From positions 19,376-83,375 of the forward strand of contig CALQSQ010000005.1 in NCBI GenBank assembly GCA_943333275.1: a DNA stretch of 64,000 nucleotides, written 5' to 3'. The notes under the pieces were generated by a model, which saw only the letters and a program-made list of their open reading frames with translations, ran no database searches and had not been told where the DNA came from. Origin of the DNA: Akkermansia muciniphila (GTDB taxonomy: Bacteria; Verrucomicrobiota; Verrucomicrobiia; Verrucomicrobiales; V1-33). Positions 29,207-35,529 of this stretch are shown here, piece by piece. Position numbers and translations under genes: made by a program. Within the stretch, counting starts at the first letter, position 1, and the number at the start of each line of letters is the position of its first letter.

Positions 29207-30571
29207 TCAGGTCCACAGATCAGAGATGACACCCGAACTGTCCGCATACTGTTTCATCTCCACTCCCATGAGCTGGGCCAGCGACAGCCACATGTTGGAG
29301 TTGAGCGTGCCGCCCTTGCATTGGATAAAGCGTCCCTGCTTGATCTGCTGCTGGCCGGTGCCGGCAACGATGAGGGGCAGGTCAAAATACTGGTGCGTCG
29401 ATCCATCCCCCAGCCCGGCACCGTAGGTGACCAGTGAATTGTCCAGCAGGGAGGTGCCGTCCGGCTCCTTGATTTCCTTCATCCGCTGCAGCACGTAGGC
29501 ATATTGCTGCATGTGGAAGGCGTCGATCTTCTGCACGCCCTTGTAGCCATCGCCCTTCTGATTGTGCGTCATGGTGTGGTGATTCACCGGCTTGTCGAAG
29601 ACGCCCTCGTAGAGCATCGGGGACTCCCACCGCTCAGGCCCCAGCATGAAGGTGCAGACGTTGGTGATGCCCATCTGCAGGGCCAGCAGCATGAGGTCGG
29701 CCTGCAGGCGGATATACTCGCCTCGGGGCAGAATTTCGTTGGTGGGAATTTTCGCGTCCGCGGTGGCCACGAGTTTTTGCAGCCTGGCGATGCGGACTTC
29801 CACATCGCGGATCATTTCCATAAAGCCCCCGATTGTCTCACGGTCATCCCTGCCAAGCTTCCTGGAGAGGGATTTCGCATCGGCCAGCATCAGGTCGGTG
29901 ACATCCGTGACGTGGGTCCGGTAGCTGTCGGCCATGAACAGCCGGTCGTAGAGTTTCTTGGGATCCTTGATGGACGGCGCGATGCGGTCGGGCCCATACC
30001 AGGAAATATTGTCGAAATAAATGTCCTCCTTGCCTGTCGTAAATCCATTGCAGCTGATCTCCAGCGTATTGAAGACCGTGGAGTGTCCGACGTGGTCGCC
30101 GATGACCTGATCCAGGCTGCGTCCGTTGGGATGCGCCATGTTCTGTGCCGCCGCCTGTTCCGGGGACACACTCGTCAGGTAACACGAGGCCCCCTGCGCA
30201 TGCACATCCTGCCCGTCCTTGTACGTGCGGTCGAGACCCGTCACCAGCGTGATGTCGCTGGTGTGCGCGGACAGCGGTTGCATTGTCTCCGTCAGCGTCA
30301 CCGGATAGATGCCAGGCTCGTTGCGATGCCGCTTTTCGTTCTTAAATTTGTCCGCGGCAAATCCCCCGACAAATTCCGGCAGCTCCGATTTTTCTTCACC
30401 CGGGAAGAAGCAGCGCCTGACCAGTCCATTGGGTGCATACATCATCACCAGCCGGCGGGCCGGCTTCGCCGCGCCGGGCACGGTGCCTCCAAACGCGCTG
30501 GAGAACGAATGCAGAAATGGCAGCGCGATCATCGCACCGTGGGTTTTCAGGAATTGTCGTCTGGATGCCAT
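29207..30571 (-). CDS. DUF1552 family Tat-exported protein
   Basis: A 454-residue DUF1552 protein. The N-terminus MASRRQFLKTHGAMIALPFL is a clear twin-arginine signal (RRxFLK). This fixes the start at 30571, although the frame is open further upstream. The family body shows LVMMYAPNGLVRRCFFP, LVTGLDRTY, GRSLDQVIGDH, YFDNISWYGP and the C-terminal NSLVTYGAGLGDGSTH. DUF1552 genes regularly sit directly upstream of DUF1592 genes, as here. This family is a distant relative of the DUF1501 and sulfatase-like alkaline phosphatase superfamily. Enzymatic activity is unproven. It is probably co-transported to the periplasm with a cofactor or as a folded partner. Confidence 0.9.
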   Translation of the reverse strand: MASRRQFLKTHGAMIALPFLHSFSSAFGGTVPGAAKPARRLVMMYAPNGLVRRCFFPGEEKSELPEFVGGFAADKFKNEKRHRNEPGIYPVTLTETMQPLSAHTSDITLVTGLDRTYKDGQDVHAQGASCYLTSVSPEQAAAQNMAHPNGRSLDQVIGDHVGHSTVFNTLEISCNGFTTGKEDIYFDNISWYGPDRIAPSIKDPKKLYDRLFMADSYRTHVTDVTDLMLADAKSLSRKLGRDDRETIGGFMEMIRDVEVRIARLQKLVATADAKIPTNEILPRGEYIRLQADLMLLALQMGITNVCTFMLGPERWESPMLYEGVFDKPVNHHTMTHNQKGDGYKGVQKIDAFHMQQYAYVLQRMKEIKEPDGTSLLDNSLVTYGAGLGDGSTHQYFDLPLIVAGTGQQQIKQGRFIQCKGGTLNSNMWLSLAQLMGVEMKQYADSSGVISDLWT

Positions 30572-30877
30572 CGCCCAGCCTAGTTCCATGCGCAGGGCAT
30601 TGAAAGAAATTTGCCGCCTTGGAGGCGCCGTATTCAGGGGTGCGGCGGAGTGACCGAGAAGGAAATCTACCGCCTCGGTATTAGCAAAAAGATTGAGAAT
30701 GAAACCGTCAGTTTGCAATAAGGTACGGGGTCGCTGCTCGGCTTGCGAAACAATGGGCAGAGCGGTCCATGCCCCGTAGTTAAGGAAAAGGCCAGCGTGC
30801 GGCTCCGGCACCTTTTCTACATCGTCGAAGGCTGTAAAATTTTCGTCGGAACCTCCGTGATGATGATCGAGAGCACC

Positions 30878-31075
30878 ATGAAGCCTCATTTTCCTACTCT
30901 CGATTATCAATTCCCCACGCTCGATGATCCAACGTCGAGTCTCGATTACTCATTCTCCAGTCTCGATCAAAAATTCATCATCTTCGATTATAAAAACCCT
31001 ACTCTCGATTATCTTAACGTCACTCTCGATTTAATGTTGCCTACGCTCGATTTGATAAATGTCAGGCTCGATTGA
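30878..31075 (+). CDS. Possible 65-residue heptad-repeat peptide spanning the 21-bp array
   Basis: An open frame that is almost entirely a seven-residue repeat of the type [PSV]-[ST]-L-D-[YL]-x-x (FPTLDYQ, FPTLDDP, NPTLDYL, LPTLDLI), ending exactly at the last repeat unit with a TGA. Starts are possible at 30860, 30863 or 30878; an upstream extension to 30743 has no recognisable content. The Leu-Asp pair is present in eight of nine units, and the remaining unit has Phe-Asp. The repeat may be a real peptide. Equally, the open frame may be a side effect of a DNA-level repeat, since 21 is divisible by three. The codons CTC and GAT barely vary while flanking bases do, which points to DNA-level constraint. 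Confidence 0.35.
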   Translation: MKPHFPTLDYQFPTLDDPTSSLDYSFSSLDQKFIIFDYKNPTLDYLNVTLDLMLPTLDLINVRLD

Positions 31076-31082
31076 ATAAATT
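30894..31082 (+). repeat. Nine-copy, 21-bp phased tandem array with invariant TCGAT core
   Basis: TCGAT occurs at 30900, 30921, 30942, 30963, 30984, 31005, 31026, 31047 and 31068, exactly 21 bp apart each time. The unit consensus is about YYACTC-TCGAT-TAT followed by a degenerate A/T-rich stretch. Five positions are invariant in all nine copies while most others vary, so this is not a fresh duplication. Twenty-one bp is two DNA helical turns, placing every core on the same face. The array ends 37 bp before the start codon of a small winged-helix gene. No similar array was seen elsewhere in the window. Confidence 0.9.
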
Positions 31083-31118
31083 CTGGTCTTTTCCCGAAGT
31101 GGGGGCTACTTTTCCTGC

Positions 31119-31436
31119 ATGAGAAAGCCCCACGCTCTCACCCGGCTCCCGCAGAGGAGCATTGACTCCGTCTCACTGCTGCTTGGCAGCCCTGCCAGAT
31201 GGACCATGCTCTATGAGTTGGCCCGGCACGACCTCGTTTCCGTCACCCACCTCGCCTCCACCTCCGGCCTCTCCCCCTCCGCCACCTCCATGCACGTCCG
31301 CGTCATGAGAAAGACCGGAATCATCGAACAAGGCATGGGCCGCCTCTACCGCCTCACCCCCGCCTACCGCCCCGCCCCCGGCCAGGACTACCTCGACCTC
31401 GGCCCCTGCCGACTGATGCTGCCTCCGCCGGGGTAG
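31119..31436 (+). CDS. Small winged-helix (ArsR/MarR-like) DNA-binding protein
   Basis: A 105-residue protein with a winged helix-turn-helix core. LLLGSPARWTMLYELARHDLVSVTHLAS is the first half; TSGLSPSATSMHVRVMRKTGII resembles the recognition helix, and GRLYRLTP the wing. It ends with a short LDLGPCRLML strand that I have no functional assignment for. No ligand- or metal-binding cysteine pair typical of ArsR sensors is visible. It lies directly downstream of the nine-copy 21-bp array on the same strand, which makes autoregulation or array binding an attractive but untested idea. Downstream lies the cassette-like region, transcribed in the opposite direction. Confidence 0.7.
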   Translation: MRKPHALTRLPQRSIDSVSLLLGSPARWTMLYELARHDLVSVTHLASTSGLSPSATSMHVRVMRKTGIIEQGMGRLYRLTPAYRPAPGQDYLDLGPCRLMLPPPG

Positions 31437-31493
31437 CGTAGTCCATCCCGACTGAGCCTCTGGCAAACCCGGCGTTCCGTGAGCCGAAGCGGA

Positions 31494-31540
31494 AGCAGTG
31501 GGGATGTAACAGCATTTTGCTGGAGCTGTTATTTGAGGCG
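31494..31540. repeat. Copy E of the cassette-boundary tail, with inverted repeat
   Basis: This stretch matches 32673-32720 closely (shared GCAGTGGGGA, CATTTT and GGAGCTGTTATTTG blocks). It contains the inverted repeat TAACAGC (31507-31513) / GCTGTTA (31525-31531). It lies 3' of the last leftward cassette-like gene, as expected for a recombination site closing the array. The whole gap 31437-31620 holds no convincing gene. Confidence 0.6.
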
Positions 31541-31620
31541 GTGGGTTGGAATCGGTAGAGGCGTGAAACAAGAGTCTGAAAGACGTGATTACAAGCTGCG
31601 TGGCGCACAAATGCCGATGG

Positions 31621-32265
31621 CTAACCGACGCCTCGAAGGTGCCACACGAACGGGAGAAGCAGAAGCAGCGCGAAGAACAGGACAGGCAAGGCCCAGCCGA
31701 CAAGGATCAAGTCGAGCTTCGATGGCGTGGCCGGACGCCGAACCATGATAAGTAGAACCAGCATCGCATAAACGCTAAGTGAGTAGAGAAACACTTCGCG
31801 CGTTGCGCCCGTGTCCATGACCCCGCCGCAAAAGAACACGAGGACAACGAACCAAAGAACAGCGCAAAAGATAGACGAGAGATAGCCGTCATTGAAAGTC
31901 TTCGGGGCGCTTGCAGCCGCGCGGTGTTCGGCTTTTTCCTGTTCAACCGGGATTGTTCGGTCAGTCCGCAATCTCCGTGCCCTAATGGTGAACGCGATTG
32001 CGAGGATGAAAGACATGGCGAAGCAAATTAAAAACGCCGGAAAAGTAACAAGAAGCGTCCAGCCCCTGGAGGCGATTTCAGTGATTTCGCGTTCCCAGTA
32101 AATGTTGTGAAGAAGCACGAAAAATATTGCAGCCGTTGTTGCGAACTGAATCTTGGCACTAAGGCCGATACGCATCCGGGAGCGTCCAACCGTTAGGAAG
32201 GCAGCGGTAGTGCCGGCCACCGTCAACAGAAAGATCGCGAACGCCCACGAGTGTTGCAGTTGCAT
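31621..32265 (-). CDS. Hypothetical multi-pass membrane protein (cassette-like gene 4)
   Basis: A 214-residue protein of unknown family with about six hydrophobic segments: AFAIFLLTVAGTTAAFLTV, FATTAAIFFVLLHNIYW, LLVTFPAFLICFAMSFILA, SIFCAVLWFVVLVFFCGG, LYSLSVYAMLVLLIMV, and LVGWALPVLFFALLLLLP near the C-terminus. A charged loop (RARRLRTDRTIPVEQEKAEHR) lies in the middle. It is probably an inner-membrane protein. The start lies 16 bp after a palindromic element of the type found in front of each gene in this array. Base composition looks less GC-rich than that of the housekeeping neighbours. No function can be assigned. Confidence 0.7.
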   Translation of the reverse strand: MQLQHSWAFAIFLLTVAGTTAAFLTVGRSRMRIGLSAKIQFATTAAIFFVLLHNIYWEREITEIASRGWTLLVTFPAFLICFAMSFILAIAFTIRARRLRTDRTIPVEQEKAEHRAAASAPKTFNDGYLSSIFCAVLWFVVLVFFCGGVMDTGATREVFLYSLSVYAMLVLLIMVRRPATPSKLDLILVGWALPVLFFALLLLLPFVWHLRGVG

Positions 32266-32281
32266 CGAATTATATTTATTT

Positions 32282-32308
32282 GCCGGACATGCTCCTTAGC
32301 GGTGAGGG
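32282..32308. repeat. Cassette-boundary palindrome A
   Basis: GCCGGAC, a 13-bp centre (ATGCTCCTTAGCG), then GTGAGGG. It aligns base for base with copies B and C, and its outer boxes are degenerate forms of GCCTAAC and GTTAGGC. It sits in the 53-bp gap before the gene ending at 31621. Confidence 0.6.
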
Positions 32309-32318
32309 GGCATCTTCA

Positions 32319-32636
32319 TTATCCTCTGAGTCCATACTCGTGCTTAAGATCCATGAGACGGTGTCCAAAAACCTCCTCCTTGTGCAGATCCAAAATCACC
32401 ACCATGAAGACATCCTTGTCCTCCTTCGTGTCGATGAGGATATGCTCGAACCGCCCGCCCTCATCGCGCCAGACCCACTGGACGCTACCCTCTGAGCAAT
32501 CGTAACCTTGGAAGTCGTCCTTAGGTATTAGATCAAAGTAAGACCAGAACGTGAACGGAGCATTTCCATCAGCCATGACACGGACCATCTTTGTCCCAAA
32601 GGTCTTCCGGAATACGGTCTCGTCGAGTAGAGGCAT
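32319..32636 (-). CDS. Hypothetical 105-residue protein (cassette-like gene 3)
   Basis: A small soluble protein of unknown family, rich in aromatic and acidic residues (FTFWSYFDLIPKDDFQGYD, VQWVWRDEGGRFEHILIDTKEDKDVFMVVILDL). The pattern suggests a compact beta sheet. It has no signal peptide or membrane segment. Proteins of this size and composition are typical of gene cassettes and of immunity-type proteins, but no motif proves either. The start codon is 13 bp beyond palindrome B. Confidence 0.6.
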   Translation of the reverse strand: MPLLDETVFRKTFGTKMVRVMADGNAPFTFWSYFDLIPKDDFQGYDCSEGSVQWVWRDEGGRFEHILIDTKEDKDVFMVVILDLHKEEVFGHRLMDLKHEYGLRG

Positions 32637-32649
32637 GGCAATTTTTCTA

Positions 32650-32720
32650 GCCTAACATGCTACTGAGCGTTGAGGCAGTGGGGAAGTAAAATCATTTTCG
32701 GGAGCTGTTATTTGGGAGGC
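32650..32720. repeat. Cassette-boundary palindrome B plus conserved tail
   Basis: GCCTAAC (32650-32656), 12 bp, then GTTGAGGC (32669-32676). Read on the minus strand the end nearest the gene is GTTAGGC, an exact GTTRRRY box. A conserved tail (32673-32720) shared with the copy at 31494-31540 follows. The element fills most of the gap between the genes ending at 32739 and starting at 32636. Confidence 0.65.
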
Positions 32721-32738
32721 GTTGCGGCCATTGGCAAA

Positions 32739-33038
32739 TTACTTGCGAACAAGAAGTGGTGGAACGGAAGACGCGACGAAGTGAAGTAACTCTGAATCGC
32801 TCTCAAACTCGCCGTGCAGTGTGATGCCGTCGCGGCTCCCCTCCGGCAAAAAGTCGATGTCGCAGTCGCCTGACTCCCAGACGGAAACAACCCCGAGACC
32901 AAGGGAGTGTGTGAACTCCACGACGAGCTTCCAAGCCGCGAAACCGGGATTCGGGCGCCCGAACAAGACATTGGTGGTTGTGCCAAAGCTGAGAAGCGTC
33001 GCGGAGAGTTCATGGCGTAGGTTGTCAGGGTTCAGCAT
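32739..33038 (-). CDS. Hypothetical 99-residue protein (second gene of cassette-like unit 2)
   Basis: Unknown family. The start at 33038 (MLNPDNLRHELSATLLSF) was chosen because it overlaps the preceding gene by 14 bp, suggesting translational coupling. The frame opens earlier, but that extension lies inside the upstream gene. The sequence (FAAWKLVVEFTHSLGLGVVSVWESGDCDIDFLP) reads as a small alpha/beta protein. No signal peptide or membrane segment is visible. It forms a two-gene unit with 33025-33270. Confidence 0.55.
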   Translation of the reverse strand: MLNPDNLRHELSATLLSFGTTTNVLFGRPNPGFAAWKLVVEFTHSLGLGVVSVWESGDCDIDFLPEGSRDGITLHGEFESDSELLHFVASSVPPLLVRK

Positions 33039-33270
33039 CGTTCGGTGGTGTTTTTTCTTTGTCGCCTGGCAACGGATTGTTGAAGCCGCCGGGTGCGTTG
33101 TCCTCGTCCTCGGCGACAATGCCGTTGATGAGCATGGAAACAACTGCGATGGCGAGCGCTGCCCAAAAGCTGAAACCAGTAAAGTAGTGGATGCCCCAAG
33201 CGATGAGTGCAGCAATAGACAATCCGATGAGAGCGGGAATCGGTTCAAAGGTGTATTTGCCGACTTTCAT
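33025..33270 (-). CDS. Hypothetical small membrane protein (first gene of cassette-like unit 2)
   Basis: An 81-residue protein with two predicted transmembrane helices (PALIGLSIAALIAWGIHYF and FWAALAIAVVSMLINGIV) and a hydrophilic Asp/Pro-rich tail. The family is unknown. The start lies 20 bp after the GCCTAAC/GTTAG element at 33290-33304. It overlaps the following gene by 14 bp, so both are probably made together. Confidence 0.6.
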   Translation of the reverse strand: MKVGKYTFEPIPALIGLSIAALIAWGIHYFTGFSFWAALAIAVVSMLINGIVAEDEDNAPGGFNNPLPGDKEKTPPNDAEP

Positions 33271-33289
33271 TTCACGATGCGGTAGCGAC

Positions 33290-33424
33290 GCCTAACGTTA
33301 GAGCGATGGCAACCCACCCAGCCGGGGTGGCGCGTGGTGAGTAGGAGGGGCGTTGGAGTGAAGTGACACGTGCGAGAAAAAAGGGAAGGGCTGGGAGGGG
33401 TTGCCATCCGCGCCCTTGTTCGCC
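33290..33424. repeat. attC-like recombination site D, about 135 bp
   Basis: Read on the minus strand: GGCGAAC (33424-33418, degenerate RYYYAAC), then a long arm GATGGCAACCC...CCCAGCC, a loop of about 65 nt, the complementary arm GGCTGGG...GGGTTGCCATC, and finally GTTAGGC (33296-33290, exact GTTRRRY). One G in the first arm (GCGGATGG against CCATCGC) has no partner, like the extrahelical bases of integron attC sites. Total length falls within the size range known for attC. It lies between two leftward genes, at the expected place. A short open frame at 33298-33513 overlapping it is probably not a gene. Confidence 0.55.
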
Positions 33425-33443
33425 CTTGCCTTGGTGGGCGCAT

Positions 33444-33866
33444 TCATGGGTTCCCGAGGCGGCAATCCTGCTGGCGATTCCGCTTCAGGGTTGACAAGAA
33501 TACGGCAATCCATGTGCCAAGGAGAATGAGAATCGGGAGGCTTCCTAAAAGTATTGTCAGCATTTTGCTTTGAATGGACTTCTTGCCGAACACCGCAACA
33601 TCATCGATCAAGAGGGAAGCAAAGCATAGAACGATTAAACTTCCGAGTAAAATGCTTTTGGTCACAGTTGATAGTGAGAGCCACGGCGAGACAGCACCAA
33701 TAAGCGCAAAAAATATCGGCGCACCAACCCAAAATTTGTCAAACAAACTCCACGGATAGTTTCCGCTAAAACTACCCATTCCTTTCGCATACAGCATCAT
33801 TGCAACCCAGCACAACGCAAAGCCAATGGAAAGACCCGAGCAAACGACTGACAGGGCGATTTTCAT
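33444..33866 (-). CDS. Hypothetical membrane protein (cassette-like gene 1)
   Basis: A 140-residue protein with about four transmembrane segments: IALSVVCSGLSIGFALCWVA, VGAPIFFALIGAVSPWLSL, ILLGSLIVLCFASLLI and ILLGSLPILILLGTWIAVFL. A short basic C-terminus follows. The family is unknown. The start codon lies only a few bases beyond palindrome C, giving almost no leader, which is typical of integron cassettes. Confidence 0.65.
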   Translation of the reverse strand: MKIALSVVCSGLSIGFALCWVAMMLYAKGMGSFSGNYPWSLFDKFWVGAPIFFALIGAVSPWLSLSTVTKSILLGSLIVLCFASLLIDDVAVFGKKSIQSKMLTILLGSLPILILLGTWIAVFLSTLKRNRQQDCRLGNP

Positions 33867-33872
33867 TTTTTA

Positions 33873-33899
33873 GGCGAACATGCTGCTTAGCGGTTAGGC
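33873..33899. repeat. Cassette-boundary palindrome C
   Basis: GGCGAAC, a 13-bp centre (ATGCTGCTTAGCG), then GTTAGGC. It is followed by AGTGGGG as in copy B and closely matches copies A and B. It lies in the 94-bp gap between the oligopeptide ATPase gene and the first small membrane protein, so it marks the 5' border of the leftward array. Confidence 0.65.
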
Positions 33900-33960
33900 A
33901 GTGGGGTTTGGATTTATAAACTGAGTGCGGCTGCTCAAGCAGGGGTGGCTGGCTGCAAGA

Positions 33961-34929
33961 TCACTCCACGCAGCAGGGACAGTTGGAGACGAAGTGGCCT
34001 GGGGTGATTTCCTTGAGGGCGATGGGTTGCTTTAAAGATTCCTCGTAGCGTGGGGCTTTTACGCGGTGGCCGAAGGCGCAGCCGGGGGGAGGGTTGATGG
34101 GGCTGGGGATGTCTCCGGTGAGGCGGATGCGTTGTTTGGGGGCGGTGGGATCGGCCTCGGGGATGGCGGAGATGAGGGCCTTGGTGTAGGCGTGGCGGGG
34201 GGCGCGGTAGAGTTCTTCGGCGGGGCCCATTTCGACGATCTTGCCGAGATACATGATGGCGAGGCGGTCGCTGATGTGTTTGACGACAGCGAGGTTGTGG
34301 GAAATGAAGAGGTAGGAGAGTTCCATTTCCTTCTGGAGGTCCATGAGGAGATTGAGGACCTGGCTTTGGACGGAGACGTCGAGGGCGGAGACGGGTTCGT
34401 CGCAGACGATGAGTTTGGGCTTGAGGGCGATGGCGCGGGCGATGCCGATGCGCTGGCGCTGGCCGCCGCTGAACTCGAACGGGAACTTGCGGGCGGAGGA
34501 GGTGGGCAGGCCGACTTTCTCCAGGAGGGCGGCGACCCACTGGCGGCGCTCGTTGGGCGTGCCCATTTTCTGGACGACGAATCCTTCGCCGATGATGTCG
34601 CCGACGGTCTGGCGGGGGTTGAGGGACTCGGCGGGGTCCTGGAAGATCATTTGAAAATCACGCGCGCGCTGGCGGCGGTCGTGGTGCTGGGGCTGGCCTT
34701 CAAACATGACGGTGCCGGCGGTGGGCTTGAGCAGGTGGACGATGGCCTTGCCCAGCGTGGTCTTGCCGCAGCCGGATTCGCCGATGATGCCGAGCGTCTC
34801 GCCGCGTTGCAGGGTGAGCGAGACGCCGTCCACGGCCTTGCAGGAGCCGATGGTGCGGAGAAAGACACCGCCGCGCACGGGGAAGTGGACGTTGAGGTCG
34901 GTGACGTTTAACAGGGGTGGCGAGACCAT
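33961..34929 (-). CDS. Oligopeptide/dipeptide ABC transporter ATP-binding protein, OppF/DppF type
   Basis: A 322-residue ABC ATPase. Walker A is GESGCGKTT, the signature is FSGGQRQRIGIARA, Walker B is LIVCDEPVSALD, and the switch His is in LFISHNLAVV. The C-terminal extension with clustered Cys (FVSNCPCCVE, the oligopeptide-transporter C-terminal domain) marks the OppF/DppF type. The ATG at 34929 (MVSPPLL) was preferred over an upstream GTG. It lies downstream of the Uma2-type gene and the OppD-type ATPase on the same strand. No permease or binding-protein gene is present here, so the rest of the transporter must be encoded elsewhere. Confidence 0.93.
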   Translation of the reverse strand: MVSPPLLNVTDLNVHFPVRGGVFLRTIGSCKAVDGVSLTLQRGETLGIIGESGCGKTTLGKAIVHLLKPTAGTVMFEGQPQHHDRRQRARDFQMIFQDPAESLNPRQTVGDIIGEGFVVQKMGTPNERRQWVAALLEKVGLPTSSARKFPFEFSGGQRQRIGIARAIALKPKLIVCDEPVSALDVSVQSQVLNLLMDLQKEMELSYLFISHNLAVVKHISDRLAIMYLGKIVEMGPAEELYRAPRHAYTKALISAIPEADPTAPKQRIRLTGDIPSPINPPPGCAFGHRVKAPRYEESLKQPIALKEITPGHFVSNCPCCVE

Positions 34930-34969
34930 AAGGGGGAGTCGCACCCGAGTGCGGGGAGTTCAACCAAAA

Positions 34970-35503
34970 TCAAATTTGTTCCGGAAATGCCGGGCACGCG
35001 AGGGAGGGGCTGGGGGTGCCTGGTTGGGCTTTGGTGAAAAAGAACATGCGGCCTTTGAGATCGCAGAACCAAACTTCGTCGGCGCCCGCATCAAAGTAGA
35101 GTTGCTTCTTGGCGTCCATTTCTCCGCGGGTATTGCCGGGCGAGAGGACTTCCACGCAGATTTCGGGGGCCACGGTGAGGACGTTTTGTTTGAGGGAAAG
35201 TGCCTGCCGTTCGGGGGAGATCCAGATGACGTCGGCAGCGCGGATGCCGCCGTTCGTGGAGATGGGGCATTCGGTGGCGACGGTTCCTCTGGCCAGGAGT
35301 TGGCGGAGTCGGAAGACGATGTCCGATTGATAATTACCGTGGCTGAAGGCGGGAGGGGGGCTCATGATGGGGTGGCCGTGGGCGTCGGATTCGACGCGGA
35401 ATTCGAGCTTGGAGAGGACGGGATCTGCGCAGATTTCGGCCCAGCGGGCGAGATTGAACGCCTCCTGATCCTGCACCGTTTCCATTTCAAGCGTGGCTGA
35501 CAT
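34970..35503 (-). CDS. Uma2-family (DUF820) PD-(D/E)XK endonuclease-like protein
   Basis: About 177 residues, Uma2/DUF820 fold. Conserved pieces are HGHPIMSPPPAFSHGNYQSDIVFRL, AADVIWISPER, APEICVEVLSPGNTRGEMDAKKQLYFDAGADEVWFCD and a C-terminal strand. The Asp in AADV, the Glu in VEVLSP and the following Lys resemble a PD-(D/E)XK active site. The start is uncertain: MSATLEM at 35503 or an in-frame ATG at 35524. It is inserted between two transporter ATPases that are normally adjacent. These genes are common in Cyanobacteria and the PVC group; their role is not established. Confidence 0.8.
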   Translation of the reverse strand: MSATLEMETVQDQEAFNLARWAEICADPVLSKLEFRVESDAHGHPIMSPPPAFSHGNYQSDIVFRLRQLLARGTVATECPISTNGGIRAADVIWISPERQALSLKQNVLTVAPEICVEVLSPGNTRGEMDAKKQLYFDAGADEVWFCDLKGRMFFFTKAQPGTPSPSLACPAFPEQI

Positions 35504-35529
35504 ACGTTGGAAATCTACCGTCATTTTCC

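Noticed and set aside
30743..30877. Upstream extension of the heptad-repeat open frame
   Set aside because: No similarity or repeat in this part; later ATG codons at 30860-30878 are just as good.
30894..31082. The 21-bp array as a CRISPR
   Set aside because: Units are 21 bp with only a 5-bp invariant core and no repeat-spacer alternation; no cas genes nearby.
33298..33513. Short leftward 71-codon frame
   Set aside because: It lies across the attC-like hairpin and the 3' end of a membrane protein gene; Pro-rich with no recognisable content.
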